Shown: in pieces, positions 14,951 through 23,170 of the stretch | Layout: each line of letters begins with the position of its first letter | How positions within the stretch are numbered: the first letter of the stretch is position 1 | Program-made: the position numbers and the translations under genes | Assembly: GCA_902462495.1 (NCBI GenBank) | Contig: CABQCC010000004.1 | Coordinates: 1 to 30,235, forward strand | Length of the DNA: 30,235 bases | DNA from: an uncultured Eubacterium sp. | GTDB lineage: Bacteria > Bacillota > Clostridia > Oscillospirales > Acutalibacteraceae | Reading direction: 5' to 3' | Notes under the pieces: model-generated | What the model saw: the letters and a program-made list of their open reading frames with translations, nothing else | Told to the model about the DNA's origin: nothing | Database searches by the model: none

Positions 14951-15385
14951 TTAATTTTTATGTTTCATTGTGCCGTCTTTTTCCCAAGAAACGGTTGAAA
15001 TGTCGTAGTAAACATTTTTACTGCTGTCATAATATATTGACATACTGTCCTTTTTCATCGACAGCTTATTATCCTTGTCAAAATAGAAATTGCCCTGTTC
15101 GGTCACATAGCATTGAAAGCCGTTCAGTTTTTCGCCTGTTGTTTGGTTGACATAATCAGGCAGATAATCTTCGGTCATTTCAAGCTTATACGCCGTGCCC
15201 TGTTCATCATAAAACAGGACATCAAACTTTGATGAATAGGCATTTCCCTTTGCATCATAAAACTGTTCCTGAGCCTCGGTTGTTGACGGTTGCTCTTTTT
15301 GCGGTTGCTCCGTCTTTGAGCACGCAGAAAAAACAGACGCCAATGCAAGAACCGCAAGCAATATACACAAAGATTTTTTCATCAT
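14951..15385 (-). CDS. Small secreted lipoprotein of unknown function
   Basis: The 144-residue protein starts with a lipoprotein signal peptide: MMKKS, a hydrophobic stretch to residue 20, and Cys22 after SVFSA, which is an acceptable lipobox. A short linker rich in Glu, Gln and Thr (residues 24-40) follows. The mature part has repeating aromatic-rich strands (QFYDAKGNAYSSKFDVLFYD; GNFYFDKDNKLSM; MSIYYDSSKNVYYD), suggesting a small beta-sheet domain with MORN- or YD-like repeats exposed on the cell surface. No enzyme motif is visible. Its start overlaps the end of the Fe-alcohol dehydrogenase gene by four bases, so it is the last gene of the nadB operon. Confidence 0.75.
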   Translation of the reverse strand: MMKKSLCILLAVLALASVFSACSKTEQPQKEQPSTTEAQEQFYDAKGNAYSSKFDVLFYDEQGTAYKLEMTEDYLPDYVNQTTGEKLNGFQCYVTEQGNFYFDKDNKLSMKKDSMSIYYDSSKNVYYDISTVSWEKDGTMKHKN

Positions 15386-16464
15386 CTTGAAAATACCTCT
15401 TTGTAAATATTCGAAACATCTTCGGATGTGAATTTGACAGGATTGTTGCCAAGACGGGTTACATCAACCTTTGATGTGAAAATCGGGATATTCTTTTCAT
15501 CTGTTTTTGGATAAGGAAGTTCAAAATTCTTTAGAATTCCGTTGAAAATTTCAAGTCCCTCTCTTGCATTCTTTCCACCTAAAAGAACACCGATTTCGTC
15601 AAATCTGTCATACGCACCTGCGTATGCTTCCTCGCCGTTATTATCAAGCATATATTCCCAAATAACAGACAAGCCTGAAGCCACGGAATGACCGTGAGAA
15701 GTGCCACAGTTCATTGTTATGCAATAGCACATTGCGTGAGCCGAAGTTGTGCCCGTGATATTAATAGCCTTGCCTGCATAATAAGAAGCCCAAAGCATAC
15801 CCTTGTTGCCGTCAGGCGTGTTATTGATATATCCGTCCTTATTTGCCATAAAGCCGAGTATTCCCTTTTTGGCATATTCACGGCTTTCGTCATTCGCCTT
15901 TACAGACCAATAACTCTCGATAGAATGGCAAAGAGCGTCAAGACTTGTGCACTTGCGTTGATAAAGCGGAAGCGTTGACAAAAGGCTTGAATCAAGGATT
16001 ACATAATCAGGCAAAAAATCAAGATTTGCAACGCTTATCTTGTCAACCTCATTAATGTAGAACACAGACGACTTTGTAGCCTCTGCACCCGTGCCTGCGG
16101 TTGTCGGAATATACAGCGACTTTATATCGTTGTTTTCCATAGGTTCACTCAAGCATTTTGACACATCGTTTGTTGTCATAAGTCTAATCATTTTTGCGCT
16201 GTCAATCGGTGAACCACCGCCTGCGCCGATGATGAAATCGCAACCCTCGACATTGAAAACCTTTGCGGCGTCAACCATATCCTCAAATCTCGGATTCGGT
16301 CTGATATTGTCAAAAACAACAATATCAAACTGCTTTAAATATTCAAAAATTTCTGTTTGTTGAAAACTTTTTCCACAGCAAACAAAAGGCTTTTTGACAT
16401 TGTTTTGCTCAAAAATTTCCTTAATCTGCCGATAGTTTTCAAGAATGATACCTTTATTCTGCAT
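15382..16464 (-). CDS. Iron-containing (type III) alcohol dehydrogenase family protein
   Basis: The protein of about 360 residues belongs to the Fe-dependent alcohol dehydrogenase family, which interconverts alcohols or polyols and aldehydes or ketones with NAD(P). GAGGGSPIDSAK (80-91) is the nucleotide-binding glycine motif and IPTTAGTGAEATKSS (119-133) is the conserved middle motif. The metal ligands are Asp176 and His180 in SLDALCHS, His243 in SAHAMCY, and His257 in TSHGHS. The subgroup looks close to phosphonoacetaldehyde or short-chain aldehyde reductases, but the substrate is uncertain. I prefer ATG 16464, giving MQNKGIILENY, because the longer frame from 16524 lies deep inside the upstream gene. 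It overlaps the IolB-like gene by 11 bases. Confidence 0.88.
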   Translation of the reverse strand: MQNKGIILENYRQIKEIFEQNNVKKPFVCCGKSFQQTEIFEYLKQFDIVVFDNIRPNPRFEDMVDAAKVFNVEGCDFIIGAGGGSPIDSAKMIRLMTTNDVSKCLSEPMENNDIKSLYIPTTAGTGAEATKSSVFYINEVDKISVANLDFLPDYVILDSSLLSTLPLYQRKCTSLDALCHSIESYWSVKANDESREYAKKGILGFMANKDGYINNTPDGNKGMLWASYYAGKAINITGTTSAHAMCYCITMNCGTSHGHSVASGLSVIWEYMLDNNGEEAYAGAYDRFDEIGVLLGGKNAREGLEIFNGILKNFELPYPKTDEKNIPIFTSKVDVTRLGNNPVKFTSEDVSNIYKEVFSR

Positions 16465-17227
16465 TTGCCAACCACTCATATTCCGGAACATAAATCCTTG
16501 TTTTATCCCATGGGTCACCGTCAAGGTGACGAATCATCCAAACATAGTACATTTCAAAACCCGGTGCTGTCACCTGCTGATGAGCATTGCCTCCACGGAT
16601 GCAAAGGCAAGAGCCGTTTTCTGTTTTGTACGGAGTGTCGCCCTCAAAGCCTGCACCAAAGCCCTCTTCATGGTCGAATTGATAATAATAGACCTCAGGT
16701 TGTGGGTGATGATGAGGAGGATATGACGACCACTTGCCCGGCTGATTGAACACTTCGCCCATAACCATATTTGAATACGGTGCATTGTCAAGGTCGAACA
16801 TTGTGGACACGATTCTGTGACCTGTGCCACCCCACTGTCCTTTACCGAATTCCTGATACAAGCAATTATCAGGATTATAAAAAACAGGTGTCCAAGTTCT
16901 GTCGTTATCGGTCATTTGAACAATAACTTCGCTCTCTTTGCGAGCGGTTACAACAGCCTTTGTGCCGTGTGAAAAGTGAACGGCATACGGTGTTCTTTGG
17001 AACGGATTTAAGCGTTCGCAATCCTCATTTATACTATCACCGACAGCAAAATTGACAGCACCTTTGAGAAGAAGAATTGCACACTCGTTGCTTTCCTCCT
17101 CAATGGTCAAAACTTCGCCCTCGGCTAATTTCTTTACATAAATATCCATCAGCATATCGCTGTTTTCGCCGTTCATTCGGCAAAGATTTTTTCTTCCCGA
17201 TTCGTCAAACTGTGGTTTATAAAGCAT
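16454..17227 (-). CDS. iolB: 5-deoxy-glucuronate isomerase family protein (IolB/KduI-like cupin)
   Basis: This 257-residue double-cupin protein matches IolB, which isomerises 5-deoxy-D-glucuronate to 2-deoxy-5-keto-D-gluconate in myo-inositol catabolism. The C-terminal cupin holds the metal site: YPPHHHPQPEVYYYQF (169-184) gives His172/His174 and Glu178, and GGNAHQQV (212-219) gives His216. The length fits IolB (about 260-270). The start ATG follows AAGGGG by 8 bases. None of the other iol genes (iolC, iolD, iolE, iolG, iolJ) is within the window. The partners here are NAD biosynthesis genes and an alcohol dehydrogenase, so the in vivo substrate may be another uronate or deoxy sugar. Confidence 0.85.
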   Translation of the reverse strand: MLYKPQFDESGRKNLCRMNGENSDMLMDIYVKKLAEGEVLTIEEESNECAILLLKGAVNFAVGDSINEDCERLNPFQRTPYAVHFSHGTKAVVTARKESEVIVQMTDNDRTWTPVFYNPDNCLYQEFGKGQWGGTGHRIVSTMFDLDNAPYSNMVMGEVFNQPGKWSSYPPHHHPQPEVYYYQFDHEEGFGAGFEGDTPYKTENGSCLCIRGGNAHQQVTAPGFEMYYVWMIRHLDGDPWDKTRIYVPEYEWLANAE

Positions 17228-17265
17228 AACAACACCCCTTTTAGTTATGTTTGAGTATTTATAAA

Positions 17266-18105
17266 TTAATCAATAGTTTTCAGGTTTTTAAGGCTGACAT
17301 CCATAATCATTGCAGAGTGAGTAAGCGCACCGCAAGAAACAAAATCAACGCCGATTTCAGCAATTTCTTTGAGTCGCTCCTTTGTTACATTTCCGCTGCA
17401 CTCTGTTTGAGCCTTGCCGTCAATCATCTCAACCGCCTTGCGCATAGTGTCGTTGTCCATATTATCAAGCATAATAATATCTGCACCTGCGTCAAGAGCT
17501 TCTTTGACCTGTTCAAGAGTTTCGGTTTCTATCTCAATCTTTCTTACAAACGGAGCATAAGCCTTTGCCATTTCGATAGCCTTTGTAACAGAACCTGCTG
17601 CGCCGATGTGGTTATCTTTAAGAAGAACACCGTCAGAAAGATTATATCTGTGATTTGTTGCACCGCCGACCTTAACAGCGTGCTTTTCGAAAGGACGCAT
17701 ATTAGGTGTGGTTTTTCTTGTATCAAGCAAAACAGTTTTGTAGCCGTCAAGCTCGTTTACATATTCTCTTGTCATAGTTGCGATACCGCTCATACGCTGA
17801 AGATAGTTGAGCGCAGTTCTTTCACCCGACAAAATAGCCTTTACATCGCCGTAAATCACGCCGATTAAATCGCCTTTTTTAACAAAATCGCCATCCTTAA
17901 AATTAGCCTCAAAACGGCTTGTGTCATCAAGAATTTTGAATGTGCGTTCAAAAACATCAAGACCGCAAACTATGCCGTCCTGCTTGCAAATAAGGTCTGC
18001 TCTGCCCTGCTTGTCCTCAGGCATAACAGCATTTGTGCTTACATCCTCGGAGGTGATGTCCTCCTTTAATGTGTTGATAATATAATCATCAACATTAATC
18101 TTCAT
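17266..18105 (-). CDS. nadC: Nicotinate-nucleotide pyrophosphorylase (quinolinate phosphoribosyltransferase)
   Basis: The 279-residue enzyme converts quinolinate and PRPP to nicotinate mononucleotide, CO2 and pyrophosphate in de novo NAD synthesis. The family signatures LLDTRKTTPNMRPFEKHAV and VGGATNHRYNLSDGVLLKDNH, which include the active-site arginines, histidines and lysines, are intact, and IEIETETLEQ and IMLDNM of the barrel are present. I chose ATG 18105 (MKINVDDYI), with GGTG 8 bases before it, over ATG 18123. The gene overlaps the end of nadB by 11 bases. The classic partner nadA is not in this window. An IolB-like gene starts 38 bases downstream and appears to be in the same transcript. 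Confidence 0.95.
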   Translation of the reverse strand: MKINVDDYIINTLKEDITSEDVSTNAVMPEDKQGRADLICKQDGIVCGLDVFERTFKILDDTSRFEANFKDGDFVKKGDLIGVIYGDVKAILSGERTALNYLQRMSGIATMTREYVNELDGYKTVLLDTRKTTPNMRPFEKHAVKVGGATNHRYNLSDGVLLKDNHIGAAGSVTKAIEMAKAYAPFVRKIEIETETLEQVKEALDAGADIIMLDNMDNDTMRKAVEMIDGKAQTECSGNVTKERLKEIAEIGVDFVSCGALTHSAMIMDVSLKNLKTID

Positions 18106-19420
18106 CGTTACACCATTTAGCATAGAAATCCGGGTCCTTTCTTTTTATATCGTCCATAATAATATGTTTAAATTCTTTTTGTATTTCTTCCTTTGAAGTG
18201 TACTTTTCAAGGTCAACCTCAGGAACATCACTCGGTTTAACCGAAGTGTCGTTTGCGATTGTATCGGCTGCACGCTTTGCAAAAACAAGGCTTTCAAGAA
18301 GCGAATTTGATGCAAGACGGTTTTTGCCGTGAACGCCGTTGCAAGCGGTTTCGCCTACGGCATAAAGGTTTTTCATAGAAGTTACGCCGTTTGTGTCGGT
18401 CTTGACACCGCCCATCATATAGTGCTGTGCAGGGGTTACGGGAACATTGTCCTTTGTCATATCGTAGCCCTCTTCCATACAAGCCTCAAAAATGTTCGGA
18501 AATCTTTTCTTTGCTTCTTCACTTGTCATAGTAGGAAGATTGAGATACACATGGTCTGTGCCAAACTTTTTCATTTCCTCAACAATAGCGTTTGTAACAA
18601 CATCTCTCGGTTGAAGTTCATCTGTAAAACGCTCGCCGTTTTCATTGAGCAACACAGCACCCTCACCTCTTACACTCTCGCTGATAAGGAAGCGTCTGCC
18701 CTTTTTTTTGCTGTAAAGAGTGGTTGGGTGAATTTGAATGTAGTTCATATTTTGAAGTTCAATGCCATGCTTGAGAGCAAGAGCAAAAGAGTCGCCTGTA
18801 ATATGCGGATAATTGGTTGAATTCTTGAAAAGACCGCCGATACCGCCTGTTGCAAGAATAACATTGTCTGCAAGGATTGCACCCTTTTCGCCGTATTCAT
18901 CATAGCAAACGATGCCGTAGCACACATTGTCCTTTTCAATAAGGTCAATCATTGTTGTGCGAGTAACAAATGTAATATTAGGCTTTGTCTTAGCAATATC
19001 GAGAAGTGTTGCCGTAATCTCCTTGCCTGTTTCGTCCTTATGATGAAGAATACGGTTGCGACGGTGTGCACCCTCACGAGTGTAGTCGTATTCGCCGTCA
19101 CCGTCTGTGTCAAACTTTACGCCCAAATCAATGAGTGTGCCGATGACATCCTGCGACGACTCAATCATAACACGAACAGACTCCGGATTATTCTCATAAT
19201 GTCCGGCTTTCATAGTATCCTCAAAATAGCAGTCAAAGTCGTTTATGTCTTTAAGAACACATACTCCGCCCTGTGCCAAAAACGAATCGCAGTCGTCAAG
19301 ATTCTCCTTGGTGATTACCAAAACATCCTGTTCTTTCGGCAGGCAAAGTGCGGCAAAAAGTCCGGCAACGCCGGAGCCGACAATTACTGTATCAGTTTTT
19401 ATAAAATTATCCTTTTTCAT
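18095..19420 (-). CDS. nadB: L-aspartate oxidase
   Basis: This FAD enzyme of 441 residues oxidises L-aspartate to iminoaspartate, the first step of de novo NAD synthesis. In anaerobes fumarate is the likely electron acceptor. The FAD-binding dinucleotide motif VIVGSGVAGLFAAL is at residues 13-26. Other signatures are SFLAQGGVCV, HRRNRILHHKDETG, VILATGGIGGLF, IQIHPTTL, ESVRGEGAVLLN and the C-terminal GETACNGVHGKNRLASNSL, all typical of the succinate dehydrogenase/aspartate oxidase family. The short C-terminus, lacking the roughly 90-residue tail of the Escherichia coli enzyme, is usual in Clostridia. First gene of the operon, it is divergent from a LysR gene with a promoter and a shared palindrome between them. 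NadA must be encoded elsewhere. Confidence 0.95.
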   Translation of the reverse strand: MKKDNFIKTDTVIVGSGVAGLFAALCLPKEQDVLVITKENLDDCDSFLAQGGVCVLKDINDFDCYFEDTMKAGHYENNPESVRVMIESSQDVIGTLIDLGVKFDTDGDGEYDYTREGAHRRNRILHHKDETGKEITATLLDIAKTKPNITFVTRTTMIDLIEKDNVCYGIVCYDEYGEKGAILADNVILATGGIGGLFKNSTNYPHITGDSFALALKHGIELQNMNYIQIHPTTLYSKKKGRRFLISESVRGEGAVLLNENGERFTDELQPRDVVTNAIVEEMKKFGTDHVYLNLPTMTSEEAKKRFPNIFEACMEEGYDMTKDNVPVTPAQHYMMGGVKTDTNGVTSMKNLYAVGETACNGVHGKNRLASNSLLESLVFAKRAADTIANDTSVKPSDVPEVDLEKYTSKEEIQKEFKHIIMDDIKRKDPDFYAKWCNDED

Positions 19421-19472
19421 ACTCTAAAATCCTATATCAAAATAATTTTGTATTTTTAACTATACTTATTTT

Positions 19473-19501
19473 AATATATATCGTTATTAGCAAAATGTCA
19501 A
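19473..19501 (-). promoter_or_regulatory. Promoter of the nadB operon
   Basis: TTGACA (19496-19501), 17 bases, TATATT (19473-19478) on the minus strand. The predicted start near 19466 gives a 45-base leader. Confidence 0.75.
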
Positions 19502-19517
19502 TAGAACAGCGTCAGAA

Positions 19518-19528
19518 ATTGTTACAAT
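19518..19528. promoter_or_regulatory. Candidate LysR operator shared by nadB and the LysR gene
   Basis: ATTGT-T-ACAAT is a perfect 11-base palindrome. Its centre is about 57 bases upstream of the predicted nadB start and about 61 upstream of the predicted LysR gene start. LysR regulators usually bind near -65 of both divergent genes. The assignment is inferred from position and symmetry. Confidence 0.45.
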
Positions 19529-19548
19529 ATAAAGAAAAATAATAAAAC

Positions 19549-19577
19549 TTGAAAAAACGATAAAAATCATTTATAAT
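19549..19577 (+). promoter_or_regulatory. Promoter of the LysR gene
   Basis: TTGAAA (19549-19554), 17 bases, TATAAT (19572-19577). The -10 box lies in the first of two tandem 16-base copies, so a second TATAAT is present at 19588-19593. Confidence 0.65.
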
Positions 19578-19603
19578 AGAAAGTGTATATAATAGAAAGT
19601 GTA
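19572..19603 (+). repeat. Perfect 16-bp tandem duplication carrying the -10 box
   Basis: TATAATAGAAAGTGTA occurs twice head to tail (19572-19587 and 19588-19603). It duplicates the -10 element and the initiation region of the LysR gene. Confidence 0.9.
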
Positions 19604-19635
19604 ATTGTGTTATTTGAGAGGAACATATTTTTGCT

Positions 19636-20517
19636 ATGGACATTAAAAATTTTGAAACCTTTATACAGGTTGCAGACCAAAACAGTTTTACAAAAGCGGC
19701 GAAGAAGCTCGGCTACACGCAGTCGGCGGTTTCGGCACAAATCAAACAGCTTGAGCACGCATACGGAGTGCTCCTTTTTGAGCGTGTAAACCATACGGTA
19801 AAGTTGACACCAAAGGGTGAGCAGATACTTCAGCTTGCACAAAAATTGCTTGCAACCGTTGAGGATATCGAAAACACGGCAAGCAGCAAAAAAGACATCA
19901 ATGGCAAGGTTAGAATTGCGATGTGCGACTCACTCTGTCACTGGCTGTTTTGGGATAATTTTGACCATTTCCACAATACATATCCAAACATTTCGCTCAA
20001 GATTTTTCCTGCAAGCACGGAAGAAATGTTCCGCCTTGCAAACCAAAATGATGTTGACCTTATTTTTACTCTTGACAAGCATATTTACGACAGCAACTAC
20101 ACGATTGTAAAAGAGCACAAGGTAAAAACTCACTTCATTATGGGCAATGAAAATCCGCTGTTCAAAAAGGACAAAATCACCATTGAGGATGTACTTGAAC
20201 AGCCGTTTATACTCACCGAAAAAGGTATGAGCTATCGCCAAAGACTTGACGATTATCTTGCAAAAGAATCTATGGAAATCAATCCGTTTTTGGAAATCGG
20301 CGATACCGAACTCATTTGCCATTTGGTTGAAAAAAATATGGGAATCTCGTATCTTCCTGACTTTATTACTGACGAATATGTTGCCAAAGGCAAGGTTAAG
20401 CAGTTTGAAGTTGACACCATCAGCGATGAAATTTGGATTCAGATGCTCTACCACAAAAGCAAGTGGATTACCCCTGCAATGCAAACTGTTATGGACTACA
20501 TCTGTTCAATATTATAA
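19636..20517 (+). CDS. LysR-family transcriptional regulator, probably of the divergent nadB operon
   Basis: The 293-residue protein opens with the LysR winged helix-turn-helix (MDIKNFETFIQVADQNSFTK; KKLGYTQSAVSAQIKQLE; GVLLFERVNHTVKLTPKGEQ, residues 1-65) and continues with a periplasmic-binding-like effector domain (about 90-290, starting GKVRIAMCDSLCHW). The family generally autorepresses and activates the divergent gene in response to a small metabolite, which would make the nadBC-iolB-adh operon its target. The effector could be an NAD precursor or an intermediate of the alcohol dehydrogenase/IolB reactions; neither is shown. The GAGAGG ribosome site is 14 bases from the ATG, which is long, but MDIKNFETF is the standard family N-terminus. 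A terminator follows. Confidence 0.9.
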   Translation: MDIKNFETFIQVADQNSFTKAAKKLGYTQSAVSAQIKQLEHAYGVLLFERVNHTVKLTPKGEQILQLAQKLLATVEDIENTASSKKDINGKVRIAMCDSLCHWLFWDNFDHFHNTYPNISLKIFPASTEEMFRLANQNDVDLIFTLDKHIYDSNYTIVKEHKVKTHFIMGNENPLFKKDKITIEDVLEQPFILTEKGMSYRQRLDDYLAKESMEINPFLEIGDTELICHLVEKNMGISYLPDFITDEYVAKGKVKQFEVDTISDEIWIQMLYHKSKWITPAMQTVMDYICSIL

Positions 20518-20522
20518 CTATT

Positions 20523-20562
20523 AAAACCGTAAGACAATTTCTATTATCTTACGGTTTTTGTC
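20523..20562 (+). terminator. Intrinsic terminator of the LysR gene
   Basis: AAAACCGTAAGA (20523-20534) pairs with TCTTACGGTTTT (20547-20558), followed by further T's. Confidence 0.9.
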
Positions 20563-20616
20563 ATTGTGGTTGAATTTAATTTCTATATACGATAAAAATC
20601 TTTAATCTTCAAACAC

Positions 20617-20645
20617 TTGAACATAAATTATTTTGGTGGTACACT
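20617..20645 (+). promoter_or_regulatory. Promoter of the substrate-binding protein gene
   Basis: TTGAAC (20617-20622), 17 bases, TACACT (20640-20645), 35 bases before the start codon. Confidence 0.6.
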
Positions 20646-20680
20646 GTTGTTGTAATAAAAAATTTTAAAGGGGTATTAAA

Positions 20681-21703
20681 ATGAAAAAGGCAATCAAAAG
20701 AGCAGCCTGCGTGGCACTTTCTGTGCTTATGATAGGCGGAGCGTTTGCAGGATGCAGTACACAGGGCGACAACAATGACGGCAACAAAGTGTACAAGGTT
20801 GGCGTTTGTCAGCTTGTTCAGCACGCTGCACTCAACAAAGCAACAGAGGGCTTTCAAGCTGCACTCAAAGAAAAGTTGGGCGACAAAGTTGAAGTTGATG
20901 TTCAAAACGCATCAGGCGACACGGCAAACTGCACAACAATCGCAAACAAGTTTGTTTCATCAAACTACGACCTCATCATGGCAGTTGCAACACCTGCACT
21001 TCAGGCTTGCACAACAGCAACCGCAGCATCTCAAACACCGATTGTTGCAACCGCTGTTACACACTTTGGCACAGCACTCGACATTGATATGCCGGCTGAC
21101 GGAGCAACAGGCATCAATGTAACAGGAACTACGGACCTTGCACCGCTTGACAAACAAGCAGAACAACTTGCAACATTGTTCCCGGAGGATAAAAATGTTG
21201 GTATTCTCTACTGCTCGGCAGAGGCTAACTCAAAACTTCAGGCAGACGAAATGACAAGCATTATGAGCAAAATGGGTCTTTATGTAAAGTCATACACATT
21301 CACCGACTCAAACGATATTCAATCAGTTGCACAAAAGGCCGCAACATCATCGGATGTTCTTTACATCCCAACCGACAATATTGTTGCATCAAACGGTGCA
21401 ATCGTTGACGAAGTTTGCCAAGCTGCAAACACACCAATCATCGGTGCCGAAGCATTGGCTTGCCTCAAATACAACGCTGTGGCTACATATTCAATCGACT
21501 ATTATGAAATCGGCTACCAAGCAGGCTTGATGGCATACGATATTCTTGAAAACGGCAAAGACCCTGCAACAATGAATATTCAGTCACCGCAAAAACTCAC
21601 ATCAATGTATATTCCTGAAATGGCAAAGAAATACGGCGTTCTTGACAAGATTGAAAAGGACGGCACATACCAAGTTTTGGAAGCAGAAGAAGAGGCAGAA
21701 TAA
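20681..21703 (+). CDS. ABC transporter substrate-binding lipoprotein (TrpX/YtrF-like, PF04392 type)
   Basis: The 340-residue protein has a lipoprotein signal peptide with Cys25 after IGGAFAG, then a two-lobed periplasmic-binding-like fold: VYKVGVCQLVQHAALNKATEGF opens lobe one and NVGILYCSAEANSKLQADEM opens lobe two. The whole sequence fits the ABC substrate-binding family that includes tryptophan/tyrosine-binding TrpX. The ligand is unknown but may be an aromatic amino acid or related small molecule. The ribosome site AAAGGGG is strong. Family members normally sit upstream of a permease and an ATPase gene, but here a strong terminator follows immediately, so this copy is an orphan. It may feed a transporter encoded elsewhere. 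The C-terminus is a run of glutamates. Confidence 0.87.
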   Translation: MKKAIKRAACVALSVLMIGGAFAGCSTQGDNNDGNKVYKVGVCQLVQHAALNKATEGFQAALKEKLGDKVEVDVQNASGDTANCTTIANKFVSSNYDLIMAVATPALQACTTATAASQTPIVATAVTHFGTALDIDMPADGATGINVTGTTDLAPLDKQAEQLATLFPEDKNVGILYCSAEANSKLQADEMTSIMSKMGLYVKSYTFTDSNDIQSVAQKAATSSDVLYIPTDNIVASNGAIVDEVCQAANTPIIGAEALACLKYNAVATYSIDYYEIGYQAGLMAYDILENGKDPATMNIQSPQKLTSMYIPEMAKKYGVLDKIEKDGTYQVLEAEEEAE

Positions 21704-21716
21704 AAACATAAAACTC

Positions 21717-21757
21717 AAATCACCGTTTAAGGATTATACCTTAAAACGGTGATTTTT
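21717..21757. terminator. Bidirectional terminator
   Basis: AAATCACCGTTTAAGG (21717-21732) and CCTTAAAACGGTGATTT (21739-21755) form a 16-bp stem with one bulge, flanked by A and T runs. It can end both the substrate-binding gene and the convergent anti-sigma gene. Confidence 0.9.
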
Positions 21758-21760
21758 ACT

Positions 21761-22675
21761 TTAGCTTATCGGCTTTGCATACAACTTTCCTCTGTCGTCT
21801 AACGATATATTGATAATTGATTGCTCCAAAGAACCGTCCTTGTAAAAAACTGTGAATTTGAGCGTATCGTTAAATGCTTTGTAATCAATATCCGGATTAT
21901 CATTAATAGCTGAACATAGGCTGTCGCTGTGATTAAGTTCTACATTAAAATTATCATAGCCTTTTTCGGAACTTGCTTTTAGGATTTCGGTAAATGTTTT
22001 GCCGTCGAGAGTAAGTTTTTGCCCTCTCGGGAATTGGTCTTGCAAATCCACATTATCACGAAAATCGGTATAGCACAAGCACCAATATTTTGTATTTGTT
22101 TGAAGAATAATTTGCTCGACATTTTTAGGATTTTTTATATTCAAAGAAAAGGAATTAAACGATTTTTCCTGTACAATCACATTATCAAGATACTCCGTAT
22201 TATAACGAAACGATAATACTCCATCAGCAGATATTTGCGAGTCGCTTTCGTTAAGCTGTTCTCGGAGCCGATCAATTTCTTCATCGGATTTATTGCGAAT
22301 ATCAACCGCCTTTATTGTGTAATTCAGTGGAGTTTCAACATCAAGCGGCAACGGTTTTTCGCTTATTTTTTTATCATTGGCATATACGACATTGACAAAA
22401 CCCAGTGCGACCTTGCATGTTGCTGAATCCGATTGCGTTGGTGCAGAAACCGAATGGTCAGAGGTGATCACCTTGTCTGTACCGATTAGGTCATTTACTC
22501 CCAAACCTGTCACAACAACAGCCAATGCCATAACCGATACCAAGCCCAAAATCACAGGCTTTTTTGGCTTTTTCGTTTTGTTTTGAGCACCCTCAACCTT
22601 TGCTTTTAGCCTTGTTTGCAAATGGGCATCGGGTTTTACAAAATCTATCGAGTTTTTAAATTCATCATATTTCAT
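21761..22675 (-). CDS. Membrane-anchored anti-sigma factor
   Basis: The 304-residue protein has a short cytoplasmic N-terminus (1-39, with the basic patch KTKKPKKP), one membrane helix (about 40-60, VILGLVSVMALAVVVTGLGV) and a long extracytoplasmic domain of about 240 residues. This is the layout of anti-sigma factors that hold an ECF sigma at the membrane. The identification rests mainly on position: its start overlaps the end of the ECF sigma gene by 11 bases. No zinc-binding HxxxCxxC anti-sigma motif is seen, so it is not a ZAS-type protein. The outer domain is predicted to be beta-rich and could sense envelope stress. I do not recognise its specific family. Confidence 0.72.
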   Translation of the reverse strand: MKYDEFKNSIDFVKPDAHLQTRLKAKVEGAQNKTKKPKKPVILGLVSVMALAVVVTGLGVNDLIGTDKVITSDHSVSAPTQSDSATCKVALGFVNVVYANDKKISEKPLPLDVETPLNYTIKAVDIRNKSDEEIDRLREQLNESDSQISADGVLSFRYNTEYLDNVIVQEKSFNSFSLNIKNPKNVEQIILQTNTKYWCLCYTDFRDNVDLQDQFPRGQKLTLDGKTFTEILKASSEKGYDNFNVELNHSDSLCSAINDNPDIDYKAFNDTLKFTVFYKDGSLEQSIINISLDDRGKLYAKPIS

Positions 22676-23144
22676 TTTCGTAACCCTCCAATTCTAATTT
22701 TAGAATATCCCGTCCACGCTTCAATCGCATTTTTACACTCGACTGTGAAATTTTTAATGTATCGGCAATTTGCGACACGGAATAATCGTAATAGTAATAA
22801 AGGATGACAGCAGTTTTATATTTTGGCGAAAGTTTGACTATCTTTTGCAAAATATCAATTCTGCTTTCGTTATTGATGTTTTCGCACTCACCGACAATCA
22901 CAACATCATCAATACAACAATTCTTATTTTCGCTTTTTTTAAGCATATCCTTGCACTGATTTTGCGTTACACGAATGAGCCACGCTTTTTGATGCTCATC
23001 TGTACCATTGGGGAGTTTTTGCAACGCTTTGACGAAAACCTCCTGCAAGGCATCTTCGGCATCGTGCGAATTGCCAAAATACAAAAAGGCTATTTTATAA
23101 AGCATTTCCCCGTATTTTTGATACAGTTCATCAAAATTTATCAC
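22665..23144 (-). CDS. ECF-type RNA polymerase sigma factor
   Basis: The protein of 159 residues has only sigma regions 2 and 4, as in extracytoplasmic-function sigma factors. Region 2 carries YKIAFLYFGNSHDAEDALQE, with the DAED-x2-QEVF signature, and AWLIRVTQNQCKDML. Region 4 carries the helix-turn-helix YYDYSVSQIADTLKISQSSV followed by KMRLKRGRDIL. I prefer the GTG start at 23144 because AAAGGAG (23154-23160) lies 9 bases upstream; two ATG codons at 23150 and 23153 sit too close to it. The downstream anti-sigma gene overlaps by 11 bases. Such pairs usually autoregulate and respond to envelope or antimicrobial stress. Confidence 0.92.
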   Translation of the reverse strand: MINFDELYQKYGEMLYKIAFLYFGNSHDAEDALQEVFVKALQKLPNGTDEHQKAWLIRVTQNQCKDMLKKSENKNCCIDDVVIVGECENINNESRIDILQKIVKLSPKYKTAVILYYYYDYSVSQIADTLKISQSSVKMRLKRGRDILKLELEGYENEI

Positions 23145-23170
23145 TGTCATCATCTCCTTTCTCTACTATC

